Assembly (NCBI GenBank): GCA_019090225.1
Contig: JAHRWI010000350.1
Location: forward strand, 1 to 5,743
Source of the DNA: Porticoccaceae bacterium
GTDB taxonomy: Bacteria > Pseudomonadota > Gammaproteobacteria > Pseudomonadales > Porticoccaceae
Length of the DNA stretch: 5,743 nt
Direction: 5' to 3'
The notes beneath the pieces were generated by a model, which saw nothing but the letters and a program-made list of their open reading frames with translations, did no database searches and was not told where the DNA came from. The position numbers were made by a program, and so were the translations under genes. Positions 1 to 5,296 of the stretch are shown here, one piece after another. Position 1 is the first letter of the stretch. Every line of letters begins with the position of its first letter.

Positions 1-713
1 AAGGCTACTGTGTGGTGAACCAGCGCAATACCAGTCAGCAACAGCGGTAATCCCAATAAATTGCCCCAGGTAAAGTAGTCCCGAGACAATACATAGCAAA
101 TGCAAAGCCCTACCATCAAAACTGCAGCTACCCCCCGGTTCATTCGAAGCCCATGAAACTCGGTTCGAAACCCTCCCGGGTTATAAAGCAAAGCCTGCCA
201 CCAGCGCGCCAGCAACAAGGAAGCAATTGCCGTTAGAGCCACTGCCCAGGCGACCAGACCCGCAAGAAACACGTCACTGGGCACCAAATCTATCACCTGC
301 TCTTGCTGCTTTGCTACTTCTGCAAATACTTCTAACAAGCTAACTCGCATTGCCTCTAGTTCAGCAAGCAAATTAAGTTTAACTAACAATGAGGCCACAG
401 CACTGGACACCACCATTGCCAGCAGAGTCCACGCCCACGATGCTGTGGATCGTAAAGTCAACGCTCCCAACACCACAACTAATACCGATATTACCGAAGC
501 CCAAACCATCAAGGCATTCATGTCGCTGATATTCAGTACGATAATTAAAGGCAGTAAGGCCCAGAGCATCACCAGCATTGCATCAGCAACACTATGCCGA
601 AGTGCAACGAGGCCAACGGCAGCAGGACTAATTAAAGGCAACATATTGCCAAAAAAGGCAACCAATGCTGCTTTGAATCGCCCCGCCATAATAAACTCGG
701 CGAGAGCCTTCAT
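1..713 (-). CDS. DUF2232-type integral membrane protein, C-terminus cut by window edge
   Basis: This is an open minus-strand frame starting at ATG 713-711 and running without a stop through position 1, giving 237 residues; the family is usually nearer 290, so roughly 50 residues are missing. The N-terminus MKALAEFIMAGRFKA and the segment RWWQALLYNPGGFRTEFHG (residues 170-188) match what I recall of the Pseudomonas protein encoded between rpsR and rplI. Hydrophobic, probably membrane-spanning stretches lie near residues 15-38, 44-61, 66-86, 92-112, 148-169, 193-210 and 215-235. A more polar segment at 113-146 is probably a loop. The molecular function is unknown. The gene begins 26 nt after the rpsR stop, so it is probably cotranscribed with rpsF and rpsR. 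No good Shine-Dalgarno precedes the ATG, but an in-frame stop four codons upstream leaves no earlier start. The plus-strand frame at 445-732 is a shadow of this gene. Confidence 0.85.
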   Translation of the reverse strand, partial: MKALAEFIMAGRFKAALVAFFGNMLPLISPAAVGLVALRHSVADAMLVMLWALLPLIIVLNISDMNALMVWASVISVLVVVLGALTLRSTASWAWTLLAMVVSSAVASLLVKLNLLAELEAMRVSLLEVFAEVAKQQEQVIDLVPSDVFLAGLVAWAVALTAIASLLLARWWQALLYNPGGFRTEFHGLRMNRGVAAVLMVGLCICYVLSRDYFTWGNLLGLPLLLTGIALVHHTVA

Positions 714-739
714 AGGTAGAAACCGCTATTAACGTTTAC

Positions 740-970
740 TTACTTGTGGCTATCCGTGTACGGCAACAGGGCTAAAAACCGGGCACGCTTGATGGCAGTT
801 GCCAGCTGGCGCTGATACCTGGCCTTTGTGCCACTAATTCGGCTAGGTACGATCTTGCCGGTTTCTGAAACATATTCTTTCAAGGTATCGAGATCTTTAT
901 AGTCGATCTCGACCACACCTTCGGCAGTGAATCGACAAAACTTGCGACGACGATTATTAAAACGAGCCAT
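740..970 (-). CDS. rpsR: 30S ribosomal protein bS18
   Basis: The 76-residue protein has the normal bS18 length. It carries the family core throughout: RRRKFCRFTAEGV near the N-terminus, EIDYKD in the middle, then GKIVPSRISGTKARYQRQLATA and AIKRARFLALLPYTD at the C-terminus. The protein binds 16S rRNA in the platform of the small subunit as a heterodimer with S6, which the preceding gene encodes. Only one cysteine (Cys12) is present, as in the E. coli protein, so there is no zinc-binding cysteine set. The ATG lies three nucleotides after the rpsF stop, with a strong GGAGGA ribosome binding site inside the end of rpsF, so translation is probably coupled to rpsF. There is no priB gene between rpsF and rpsR, unlike in Escherichia coli. 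Confidence 0.98.
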   Translation of the reverse strand: MARFNNRRRKFCRFTAEGVVEIDYKDLDTLKEYVSETGKIVPSRISGTKARYQRQLATAIKRARFLALLPYTDSHK

Positions 971-973
971 GAT

Positions 974-1489
974 TTATTCCTCCGCCTGAGTGGTGGGTAC
1001 GTCTGCTGCTGGCGCTTCAGAAGCTTCTTCGCTTACTTCCTCAGTCGCTTCAGGAGCCGCAGCTTCAGCAGCTGCCTTAGCTTCGGCTTCAGCTCGATCA
1101 CTAGATTCCTTCGCTGCTGCACGTTCGGTTTCACGACGCTGGCGGCTTTCTTTCTCAGCTTTATCGGCTACTTCGGCTTTGTAAAGATCTGTCTCTTCGG
1201 TAACCGCTTCATCACGCTTAACGACTAAATTGCGCAATACCGCATCGTTGTAACGGAAAATAGAAGACAGCTCATCAAGCTCTTCCTGACCACATTCTAC
1301 GTTCATCATCACATAATGAGCTTTGTGGATTTTATTGATGGGGTAAGCCAATTGTCGGCGACCCCAATCTTCGCAACGGTGAACTGCACCGCCGCCTGTA
1401 GTCACTATATTAGTGTAACGTTCGATCATGCCCGGCACCTGTTCACTTTGATCAGGATGGACGATAAATACGATTTCATAATGTCGCAT
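974..1489 (-). CDS. rpsF: 30S ribosomal protein bS6 with long Ala/Glu-rich C-terminal extension
   Basis: Residues 1-95 are a textbook S6 fold: MRHYEIVFIVHPDQSEQVPG at the start, then DWGRRQLAYPI, KAHYVMMNVE and FRYNDAVLRNLVVKRDEAVTE. S6 pairs with S18 on the platform of the 30S subunit. The protein is 171 residues, against about 135 in E. coli. The surplus is a low-complexity charged tail (about residues 98-171) rich in Ala, Glu, Lys and Arg, first mixed charge and then strongly acidic, ending TTQAEE. In E. coli the RimK ligase adds glutamates to the S6 C-terminus; the Glu-Glu end here is compatible with that, but rimK is not in the window. The start is well supported: GAGGAG at 1495-1500 sits 5 nt before the ATG. 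It is the first gene of the operon and lies 3 nt from rpsR. Confidence 0.97.
   Translation of the reverse strand: MRHYEIVFIVHPDQSEQVPGMIERYTNIVTTGGGAVHRCEDWGRRQLAYPINKIHKAHYVMMNVECGQEELDELSSIFRYNDAVLRNLVVKRDEAVTEETDLYKAEVADKAEKESRQRRETERAAAKESSDRAEAEAKAAAEAAAPEATEEVSEEASEAPAADVPTTQAEE
978..983 (-). promoter_or_regulatory. rpsR Shine-Dalgarno embedded in the last codons of rpsF
   Basis: On the minus strand the end of rpsF reads GCG GAG GAA TAA ATC ATG. The GGAGGA formed by the last Ala and the two Glu codons is a near-consensus ribosome binding site, 7 nt before the rpsR ATG. The same bases therefore encode the Glu-Glu C-terminus of S6 and start S18 translation, which fits stoichiometric synthesis of the S6:S18 pair. 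Confidence 0.85.
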
Positions 1490-1575
1490 TGTTGCTCCTC
1501 TAGGGTTTAGCTACCTGGTGTGAAAAAGTTACCCAGTGCAGCAAGGAGTGCCCGCAAACAGGGTTCGTGGACAGG
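1490..1575 (-). promoter_or_regulatory. rpsF 5' leader, candidate S6:S18 autoregulatory region
   Basis: This is the transcribed leader implied by the promoter at 1583-1611, about 85 nt. It ends in the strong ribosome binding site GAGGAG (1495-1500). An upstream CUCCUU (1543-1548) can pair with that site over six positions including one G-U, and the overlapping UUGCU (1540-1544) can pair with AGCAA (1492-1496). Leaders of rpsF in many bacteria bind the S6:S18 dimer and repress their own translation through a CCG-containing motif. I see no CCG triplet on the sense strand of this leader, so autoregulation here is an inference from family knowledge plus the possible ribosome-site pairing, not a recognised motif. 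Confidence 0.35.
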
Positions 1576-1582
1576 GGCGCGC

Positions 1583-1611
1583 ATTCTATGGCAAGCCCGT
1601 TGGAATGGCAA
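1583..1611 (-). promoter_or_regulatory. sigma70-type promoter of the rpsF-rpsR operon
   Basis: On the minus strand there is a -35 box TTGCCA (1606-1611, 5 of 6 to consensus), an exact 17-nt spacer, and a -10 box TAGAAT (1583-1588, 5 of 6). The transcription start is expected near 1575. The stretch after the -10 is GCGCGCCCC, a GC-rich discriminator of the kind found at stringently controlled (ppGpp-repressed) ribosomal promoters. The promoter lies between the CMD gene stop and rpsF, with no convincing terminator before it, so read-through from the CMD gene is possible. Confidence 0.7.
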
Positions 1612-1675
1612 ATGCTTATCCAGCCTTAAAACACCTCGCCTGGAACAGCGAAAAATGACAAACAGGGGCAAGCCG

Positions 1676-2593
1676 CTATTGGGCATGTTCCATGACTTTG
1701 CGCATGCCCTCGACGGCTAAAGGAGCGCCCGCGTAAGCAAAAGCCGTCAACATCAATTCTTGCAATTCGACTGTCGTCACCCCGTGACGAAGCGCAGCTG
1801 GGACGTGAATATCCAGCTCATCACCTCGACCCAGAGCCGTCAACACCGAGACCACCAGCAAACTGCGATCACGACGGGATAACTGCGGCCGCGCCCAGAC
1901 TTCCCCAAAGGCAAAGTCGATACCGTATTCCCCCAGTGGTCCCAGCTTACCGGCCATCGCCGCTAGCACTTCGTCTGGATCCGGCGCATCGTTGCCGGAC
2001 AGGCGGCCCATGACTTCAGCGCCGCGAGCACGACGCTCAGCATCACTAAAACGCTCTGCACCAGCAAAGCCATCCGCACCGGGCCCATGCCCCAGTTCGG
2101 CGAGAATCCGGTTGGTCTCGGCCATCGCATCGAGGGCTCTTGGGAAACCGGCATAAGCCGCCAGGTGAGTCATGATTTCGCGAATCTCAATCGGACTAAG
2201 CCCGTGATTCAGCCCGCCAGGCACATAGTAGGCCAATTGATTGGTTTGATGCAGAGCACCAAGCATCGTCAGGACAATCAGGTTTCTATCGCGTCGGCTG
2301 AGTTGCTCGCGGCTCCAGATATCGCCCATCACGAAGTCCACAGCAAAAGACCCCAGTGCGCCGTACTCTCGCTCAAGTGTGCTGGCGAGCTTTTGCGGAT
2401 TATCGGTGGCGGTCAGCGTACCCAGTACATTAAGACCTCGCTGGCGGCGTAAAACATGATCTGCCGATGTCACCCGAGAATCCTTAGCGGCACTCATAGA
2501 TGGCAGAGCTGCATCCCCTGCCCCTGCATAAGAGCTAGCGACAAGCGATAAAGCATAGATTAAAGACAGTATAAATTGTTTAAAATTAATCAT
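1676..2593 (-). CDS. Exported tandem carboxymuconolactone decarboxylase (CMD)-domain protein
   Basis: This 305-residue protein has a likely signal peptide: Lys5, hydrophobic core about 8-18, and a possible signal peptidase site after Ser-Tyr-Ala (residue 23). Two copies of the CMD fold follow, 140 residues apart. Repeat 1 has GDIWSREQLSRRDR (90-103) and NHGLSPIEIREIM...AYAGFP (129-151). Repeat 2 has GEVWARPQLSRRDR (230-243) and RHGVTTVELQELM...AYAGAP (269-291). PcaC, the gamma-carboxymuconolactone decarboxylase of protocatechuate breakdown, is a single-domain cytoplasmic enzyme, so this is a relative rather than PcaC itself. There are no cysteines, which excludes the AhpD-type CxxC peroxidase chemistry. 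The repeats differ at histidines: repeat 1 has His143 where repeat 2 has Thr283, and repeat 2 has His263 where repeat 1 has Tyr123. AAGGTG lies just before the ATG. The substrate is unknown; location is probably periplasmic. Confidence 0.85.
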   Translation of the reverse strand: MINFKQFILSLIYALSLVASSYAGAGDAALPSMSAAKDSRVTSADHVLRRQRGLNVLGTLTATDNPQKLASTLEREYGALGSFAVDFVMGDIWSREQLSRRDRNLIVLTMLGALHQTNQLAYYVPGGLNHGLSPIEIREIMTHLAAYAGFPRALDAMAETNRILAELGHGPGADGFAGAERFSDAERRARGAEVMGRLSGNDAPDPDEVLAAMAGKLGPLGEYGIDFAFGEVWARPQLSRRDRSLLVVSVLTALGRGDELDIHVPAALRHGVTTVELQELMLTAFAYAGAPLAVEGMRKVMEHAQ

Positions 2594-2610
2594 TTAACAC
2601 CTTCTTTTAT

Positions 2611-2639
2611 ATTATAAGTTAGGTTTTATCTCTTATCAG
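2611..2639 (-). promoter_or_regulatory. Candidate promoter of the CMD-domain gene
   Basis: On the minus strand a perfect -10 box TATAAT (2611-2616) follows a 17-nt spacer from CTGATA (2634-2639, 4 of 6 to the -35 consensus). Transcription would start near 2604, leaving a leader of only about 10 nt that still includes the AAGGTG ribosome binding site at about 2598-2603. The site lies wholly in the 63-nt gap after the thioesterase gene, so the CMD gene can probably be transcribed on its own as well as by read-through. Confidence 0.55.
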
Positions 2640-2656
2640 TAAAATGCCCTACAGGA

Positions 2657-3472
2657 CTATTTGGGTAATCGATATTTAGCAGTTTGCCTGGCGACAGCGA
2701 TAATTTTATCTTCACTATCCCAAAGCAGGCATTCTTCATTAACAATGCCCTCGGTCATAAAGTTTGTCCGAAAGATGCAACGCAAAGGCCCGGGGCACGG
2801 GCGTTGATGTAGCTGAACAGATAGCTCCAGTGTCGGCACCCAGCCCTCGGGCCCATAGATAGAAAATACGGGCGGCGGCAAAGCATCTGAAAACATCACC
2901 ATGGAGAACAGGTCTTTATCGCTGCCATCGGCGAAATCAAGCCAGCCCTTCCAGGTGCCTGAGCCGTCAGGTTCTCCTTCGAGTGATCTAACATTGAGCG
3001 CTGCCATACGCTGGAGCATTTGCTTGCGAAACGGTTGATTGGCCGGATAGGGTAAATCGACACATTGATCAACACTGGGCATATCGGGTATCGGCTCAAA
3101 ATTCTGCGTTTCACCCCGTTGCCGCGCCATATCGCCGTAGGTACCGGTTACCTGAATCTTTAATTCACCGTTTTGAATAAGCTTGACCACGCCAGAGGAG
3201 CTACCACCCCCTTTACGTAATATCTCGACTTCACAGCGCACTGGCCCCACTTCGGTACGGGCCAGGAAATGCCCGGTTACGGTCACCGGATCGGGATGAG
3301 GTAACGCAGCTCCGAGCACCCGCGCGCCCACCGCCATAGCGTAACCGCCGTTCAGGGTTTGGCCGATCAACCAGTCCGCAGAAAAATTTCCCTCCCAGAC
3401 ATTATCTTCAACCTGCTTAATCGCTGTCGCTTGTGCAAAGCCGCCCTCTGGAGGCTGAACCACCTTATTCAA
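2657..3472 (-). CDS. TesB-like double-hotdog acyl-CoA thioesterase family protein
   Basis: This 271-residue protein resembles the thioesterase-like (acyl-CoA thioesterase II related) family, which hydrolyses acyl-CoA to free acid and CoA. The N-terminal hotdog (about 20-115) has LNGGYAMAVGARVL (40-53) and PVTVTGHFLARTEVGP (62-77). The C-terminal hotdog (about 170-268) has FSDALPPPVF (194-203), GWVPTLELSVQLHQRP (210-225) and WDSEDKIIAVARQ (251-263). By alignment from memory with E. coli TesB, whose active site uses Asp, Thr and Gln, the likely counterparts are Asp196, Thr214 and Gln263; this placement is inferred. No signal peptide is seen, so it is probably cytoplasmic. The start codon is TTG. 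It is divergent from the dienoyl-CoA isomerase gene across 210 nt, suggesting a joint role in acyl-CoA metabolism. Acyl chain preference cannot be told from the sequence. Confidence 0.85.
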   Translation of the reverse strand: MNKVVQPPEGGFAQATAIKQVEDNVWEGNFSADWLIGQTLNGGYAMAVGARVLGAALPHPDPVTVTGHFLARTEVGPVRCEVEILRKGGGSSSGVVKLIQNGELKIQVTGTYGDMARQRGETQNFEPIPDMPSVDQCVDLPYPANQPFRKQMLQRMAALNVRSLEGEPDGSGTWKGWLDFADGSDKDLFSMVMFSDALPPPVFSIYGPEGWVPTLELSVQLHQRPCPGPLRCIFRTNFMTEGIVNEECLLWDSEDKIIAVARQTAKYRLPK

Positions 3473-3485
3473 TCTGATCTCCTTT
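3470..3485 (-). promoter_or_regulatory. Ribosome binding site and TTG start of the thioesterase gene
   Basis: Minus-strand AAAGGAG (3479-3485) lies 6 nt before the TTG at 3472-3470, an ideal spacing. An in-frame GTG three codons later would be 15 nt from the site, and an in-frame TGA lies a few codons upstream of the TTG, so TTG is the best-supported start. TTG is a weak initiation codon, here offset by a near-perfect Shine-Dalgarno. Confidence 0.7.
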
Positions 3486-3531
3486 AAAATTCATTGATCT
3501 GTAAGAGCTATTAGCTTGATTAATGCTTAGT

Positions 3532-3561
3532 ACTTTAATTCAGCTGCCCTGTATCTGCCAA
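3532..3561 (-). promoter_or_regulatory. Weak candidate promoter for the thioesterase gene
   Basis: Minus-strand TTGGCA (3556-3561, 5 of 6 to the -35 consensus) is followed after 18 nt by TAAAGT (3532-3537, 4 of 6). The -10 match and spacing are not ideal, so the site may need an activator. The inverted repeats at 3576-3607 lie just upstream of the -35 box, where an activator could act. A short palindrome AGCTA-T-TAGCT (3506-3516) lies in the implied leader. Confidence 0.3.
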
Positions 3562-3575
3562 GTTGTACCATCCTG

Positions 3576-3607
3576 AGTCATAATGACTGATAACAAATTA
3601 GTCATTA
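3576..3607. promoter_or_regulatory. Clustered AGTCAT/ATGACT inverted repeats, candidate operator
   Basis: Three copies of one hexamer occur in alternating orientation: AGTCAT (3576-3581), ATGACT (3583-3588) and AGTCAT (3600-3605). The first two form a perfect odd palindrome around a single A. The second and third form an 8-bp perfect inverted repeat, TAATGACT (3581-3588) and AGTCATTA (3600-3607), with an 11-nt spacer; arm centres are 19 bp apart, about two helix turns. The array lies between the two divergent candidate promoters, so one dimeric regulator could control both the thioesterase and the isomerase genes. No regulator gene is in the window. The palindromes are seen directly; operator function is inferred. 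Confidence 0.5.
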
Positions 3608-3636
3608 ATATCCCAGCAACACCCCCCCAAATTACA

Positions 3637-3664
3637 TTGATAGTCAAACAACTAGAACAATAAA
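3637..3664 (+). promoter_or_regulatory. Weak candidate promoter for the dienoyl-CoA isomerase gene
   Basis: TTGATA (3637-3642, 5 of 6 to the -35 consensus) is followed after 16 nt by AATAAA (3659-3664, 4 of 6 to the -10). The implied leader is very short and contains the AGGAG ribosome binding site (3672-3676), 6 nt before the ATG. The poor -10 box suggests low basal or activated expression. Another TAGTCA-like hexamer (3641-3646) overlaps this promoter. Confidence 0.3.
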
Positions 3665-3682
3665 CCTAATCAGGAGCCAGCC

Positions 3683-4498
3683 ATGACACCGACCTATTCA
3701 ACCTTATCTCTCGAACTCAACGATAATATCGCACACCTTCAACTCAACCGACCTGACCGTGCCAACGCCATGAATCAAGCTATGTGGCAGGAACTCGGTG
3801 AGGCTATGGCCTGGGTAGACAGCACGCCTGAGGTTCGAGTGGTGGTACTCAGTGGCAATGGTAAACACTTCTGCGCCGGCATTGATCTGGGCATGCTTAA
3901 CGAATTGATCGATGACTCAATTAACTGTGAAGGTCGCAAGCGTGAAGCTCTGCGCAGCGAAATCCTCGGGCTGCAGCGGCAACTGACGGCTATCGCAAAT
4001 TGTCGCAAGCCAGTTCTAGCAGCCATCCACGGCGCCTGTGTCGGCGGTGCTGTTGATATGGTTACTGCCTGTGATATGCGTTATTGCACAGAGGACAGTA
4101 CTTTCTCCATTAAGGAGATTGATATTGGTATTGTCGCCGACGTCGGCACTTTGCAACGCCTGCCCCGCTTAATCGGTGACGGGCTTATGCGGGAACTGGC
4201 ATACACCGGGCGCAACTTTGATGGTCAAGAAGCTACATCAATGGGTCTGAGCAATCAGTGCTTCGTCGACAAAGAAGCACTGATAAAACATGTGCTCGGC
4301 ATTGCTGCCACCATCGCCGCCAAATCACCCTTGAGTATTCGCGGCAGCAAAGATGTGATTCTTTACTCCCGTGAGCACAGCGTTGAAGACGGTCTCTATT
4401 ATGTAGCTACCTGGAATGCGGGCATGATGATATCTGAAGATATCAAGACAGCCCTCAAGGCACAGAAAAAGGGCGAGACCCCGGTATTTAAAGATTGA
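3683..4498 (+). CDS. Crotonase, probable delta3,5-delta2,4-dienoyl-CoA isomerase (ECH1-like)
   Basis: This 271-residue crotonase shows the CoA-binding and oxyanion-hole segments HFCAGIDL (62-69) and IHGACVGGAVD (115-125). Unlike enoyl-CoA hydratase, it carries the acidic set known from rat ECH1, Asp176, Glu196 and Asp204: here Asp125 (GGAVD), Glu145 (SIKEID) and Asp153 (VADVGTLQRLP), with the same 20- and 8-residue spacing. ADVGTLQRLP and the later segments SPLSIRGSK, YSREHSVEDGL and ATWNAGM also resemble ECH1 closely. The predicted reaction converts 3,5-dienoyl-CoA to 2,4-dienoyl-CoA, needed to degrade fatty acids with double bonds at odd positions. The C-terminus has no peroxisomal-type SKL signal, as expected for a bacterium. 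The ATG has AGGAG 6 nt upstream. A broad-specificity enoyl-CoA hydratase annotation is the alternative, but the residues favour the isomerase. Confidence 0.88.
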   Translation: MTPTYSTLSLELNDNIAHLQLNRPDRANAMNQAMWQELGEAMAWVDSTPEVRVVVLSGNGKHFCAGIDLGMLNELIDDSINCEGRKREALRSEILGLQRQLTAIANCRKPVLAAIHGACVGGAVDMVTACDMRYCTEDSTFSIKEIDIGIVADVGTLQRLPRLIGDGLMRELAYTGRNFDGQEATSMGLSNQCFVDKEALIKHVLGIAATIAAKSPLSIRGSKDVILYSREHSVEDGLYYVATWNAGMMISEDIKTALKAQKKGETPVFKD

Positions 4499-4517
4499 GC
4501 GGCAAACTCATCTTTAA
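4488..4517. terminator. Convergent-gene hairpin spanning both stop codons
   Basis: Left arm TTAAAGATTGAG (4488-4499) and right arm CTCATCTTTAA (4507-4517) are complementary over 11 bp with one bulged T, closing a 7-nt loop. The isomerase stop TGA (4496-4498) lies in the left arm and the SDR stop (4514-4516 on the minus strand) in the right arm. The A/T-rich stem ends would give T-rich 3' edges in both directions, suiting a bidirectional terminator. Neither side has a long T-tract beyond the stem and the stem is AT-rich, so termination strength is uncertain. Confidence 0.5.
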
Positions 4518-5296
4518 TCCCACATGAGGCCGCCATCGACATTCCAGGATTGGCCGGTGACATTGCGTGATTCCTCGGAGGCGAGAAACACCGCCAGGTC
4601 GGCAATGTCACCTGGCTCGTTTGAGCGCCTGATAGGAATGCTGGCATCGAGCGCAGAAATAATCTCTTCCTCAGACTTACCCGAACTGGCGACTTTGCCG
4701 CGCATCACCTCGTAATAGAGATCGGTGCGCGTAACGCCAGGGCAAATGGAATTAACATTGATGTTATGTCTAGCCAGCGACGACGCGCCGATACGGGTCA
4801 TAGCAATGGCAGCGCCCTTGGATCCCGCATAGGCAATGTTTGACGTAGCCGGGTAACCTTTACCCGCGATGGAAGCAATATTGACGATCTTACCCCCACC
4901 CTGCTCTTTCATTATTTTCGCGACACTCTGCATGCAGAAGAACAGACCCTTGGTATTAACGTTATGAATCCAGTCCCAGTCCTCTTCTGTAACGTCAAAA
5001 AAGCCAAGGCTCTTGGTCACAGCGGCATTGTTAACCAGAATATCAATTCGACCGAAATCTGATTTGGTTTGGCCCACCAGAGCATCAATATCTGCCAGAC
5101 TGTTCATATCGGTTTTAATAAAAACTGCAGTGGCGCCACCGGCACTTAATTCGTCAGCCAACTTGTGACCGAGTGTTTCATCTATTTCAGCCAGCACCAC
5201 GGTCGCGCCCTCGCGTACATAGTGACTCGCTACGGCCTTGCCAATACCCCGCCCAGCCCCCGTTACTATCGCTACCTTATTCTCCAGTCTGGCCAT
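4514..5296 (-). CDS. Classical short-chain dehydrogenase/reductase (SDR)
   Basis: From the chosen start (ATG 5296-5294) the protein is 260 residues and begins MARLENKVAIVTG. It has the nucleotide-binding TGAGRGIG (12-19), Glu37 at the end of the second strand (VVLAEID), which usually favours NAD(H), NNAA (89-92), and the catalytic Asn114, Ser142, Tyr156 and Lys160 (YAGSK). CPG (185-187) and the C-terminal NVDGGL are typical of the FabG/cyclohexanol-dehydrogenase-like branch. An in-frame ATG 11 codons earlier (5329) has no ribosome binding site, while GGGAG (5304-5308) lies 7 nt before the chosen ATG, and MARLENK is the normal family N-terminus. It is convergent with the isomerase gene and divergent from the second SDR. 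It probably oxidises a hydroxyl group or reduces a ketone in a catabolic pathway; the substrate is not determinable here. Confidence 0.9.
   Translation of the reverse strand: MARLENKVAIVTGAGRGIGKAVASHYVREGATVVLAEIDETLGHKLADELSAGGATAVFIKTDMNSLADIDALVGQTKSDFGRIDILVNNAAVTKSLGFFDVTEEDWDWIHNVNTKGLFFCMQSVAKIMKEQGGGKIVNIASIAGKGYPATSNIAYAGSKGAAIAMTRIGASSLARHNINVNSICPGVTRTDLYYEVMRGKVASSGKSEEEIISALDASIPIRRSNEPGDIADLAVFLASEESRNVTGQSWNVDGGLMWD

Noticed and set aside
445..732. Plus-strand 95-codon open frame
   Set aside because: It lies antisense to the DUF2232-type gene, has no family motif or ribosome site, and its composition is that of a shadow frame.
990..1184. Plus-strand Ala/Ser-rich open frame
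   Set aside because: It is the antisense shadow of the repetitive Ala/Glu tail of rpsF; low complexity on one strand opens the opposite frame.
1520..1720. Plus-strand 66-codon open frame across the rpsF promoter and leader
   Set aside because: It overlaps the rpsF promoter and the end of the CMD gene on the opposite strand, has no ribosome site and no recognisable protein features.
2087..2452. Plus-strand 121-codon open frame inside the CMD gene
   Set aside because: The minus-strand frame shows a clear tandem CMD protein with signal peptide; the opposite frame has no domain or start signal.
2641..2659. Possible terminator after the thioesterase gene
   Set aside because: The minus-strand GUCC-UGUA-GGGC stem followed by AUUUU has only four pairs, one of them G-U, which is too weak to call.
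3622..3628. Run of seven C in the divergent spacer
   Set aside because: It may be a slippage-prone or phase-variable tract, but it is short and its position relative to the promoter elements gives no clear role.
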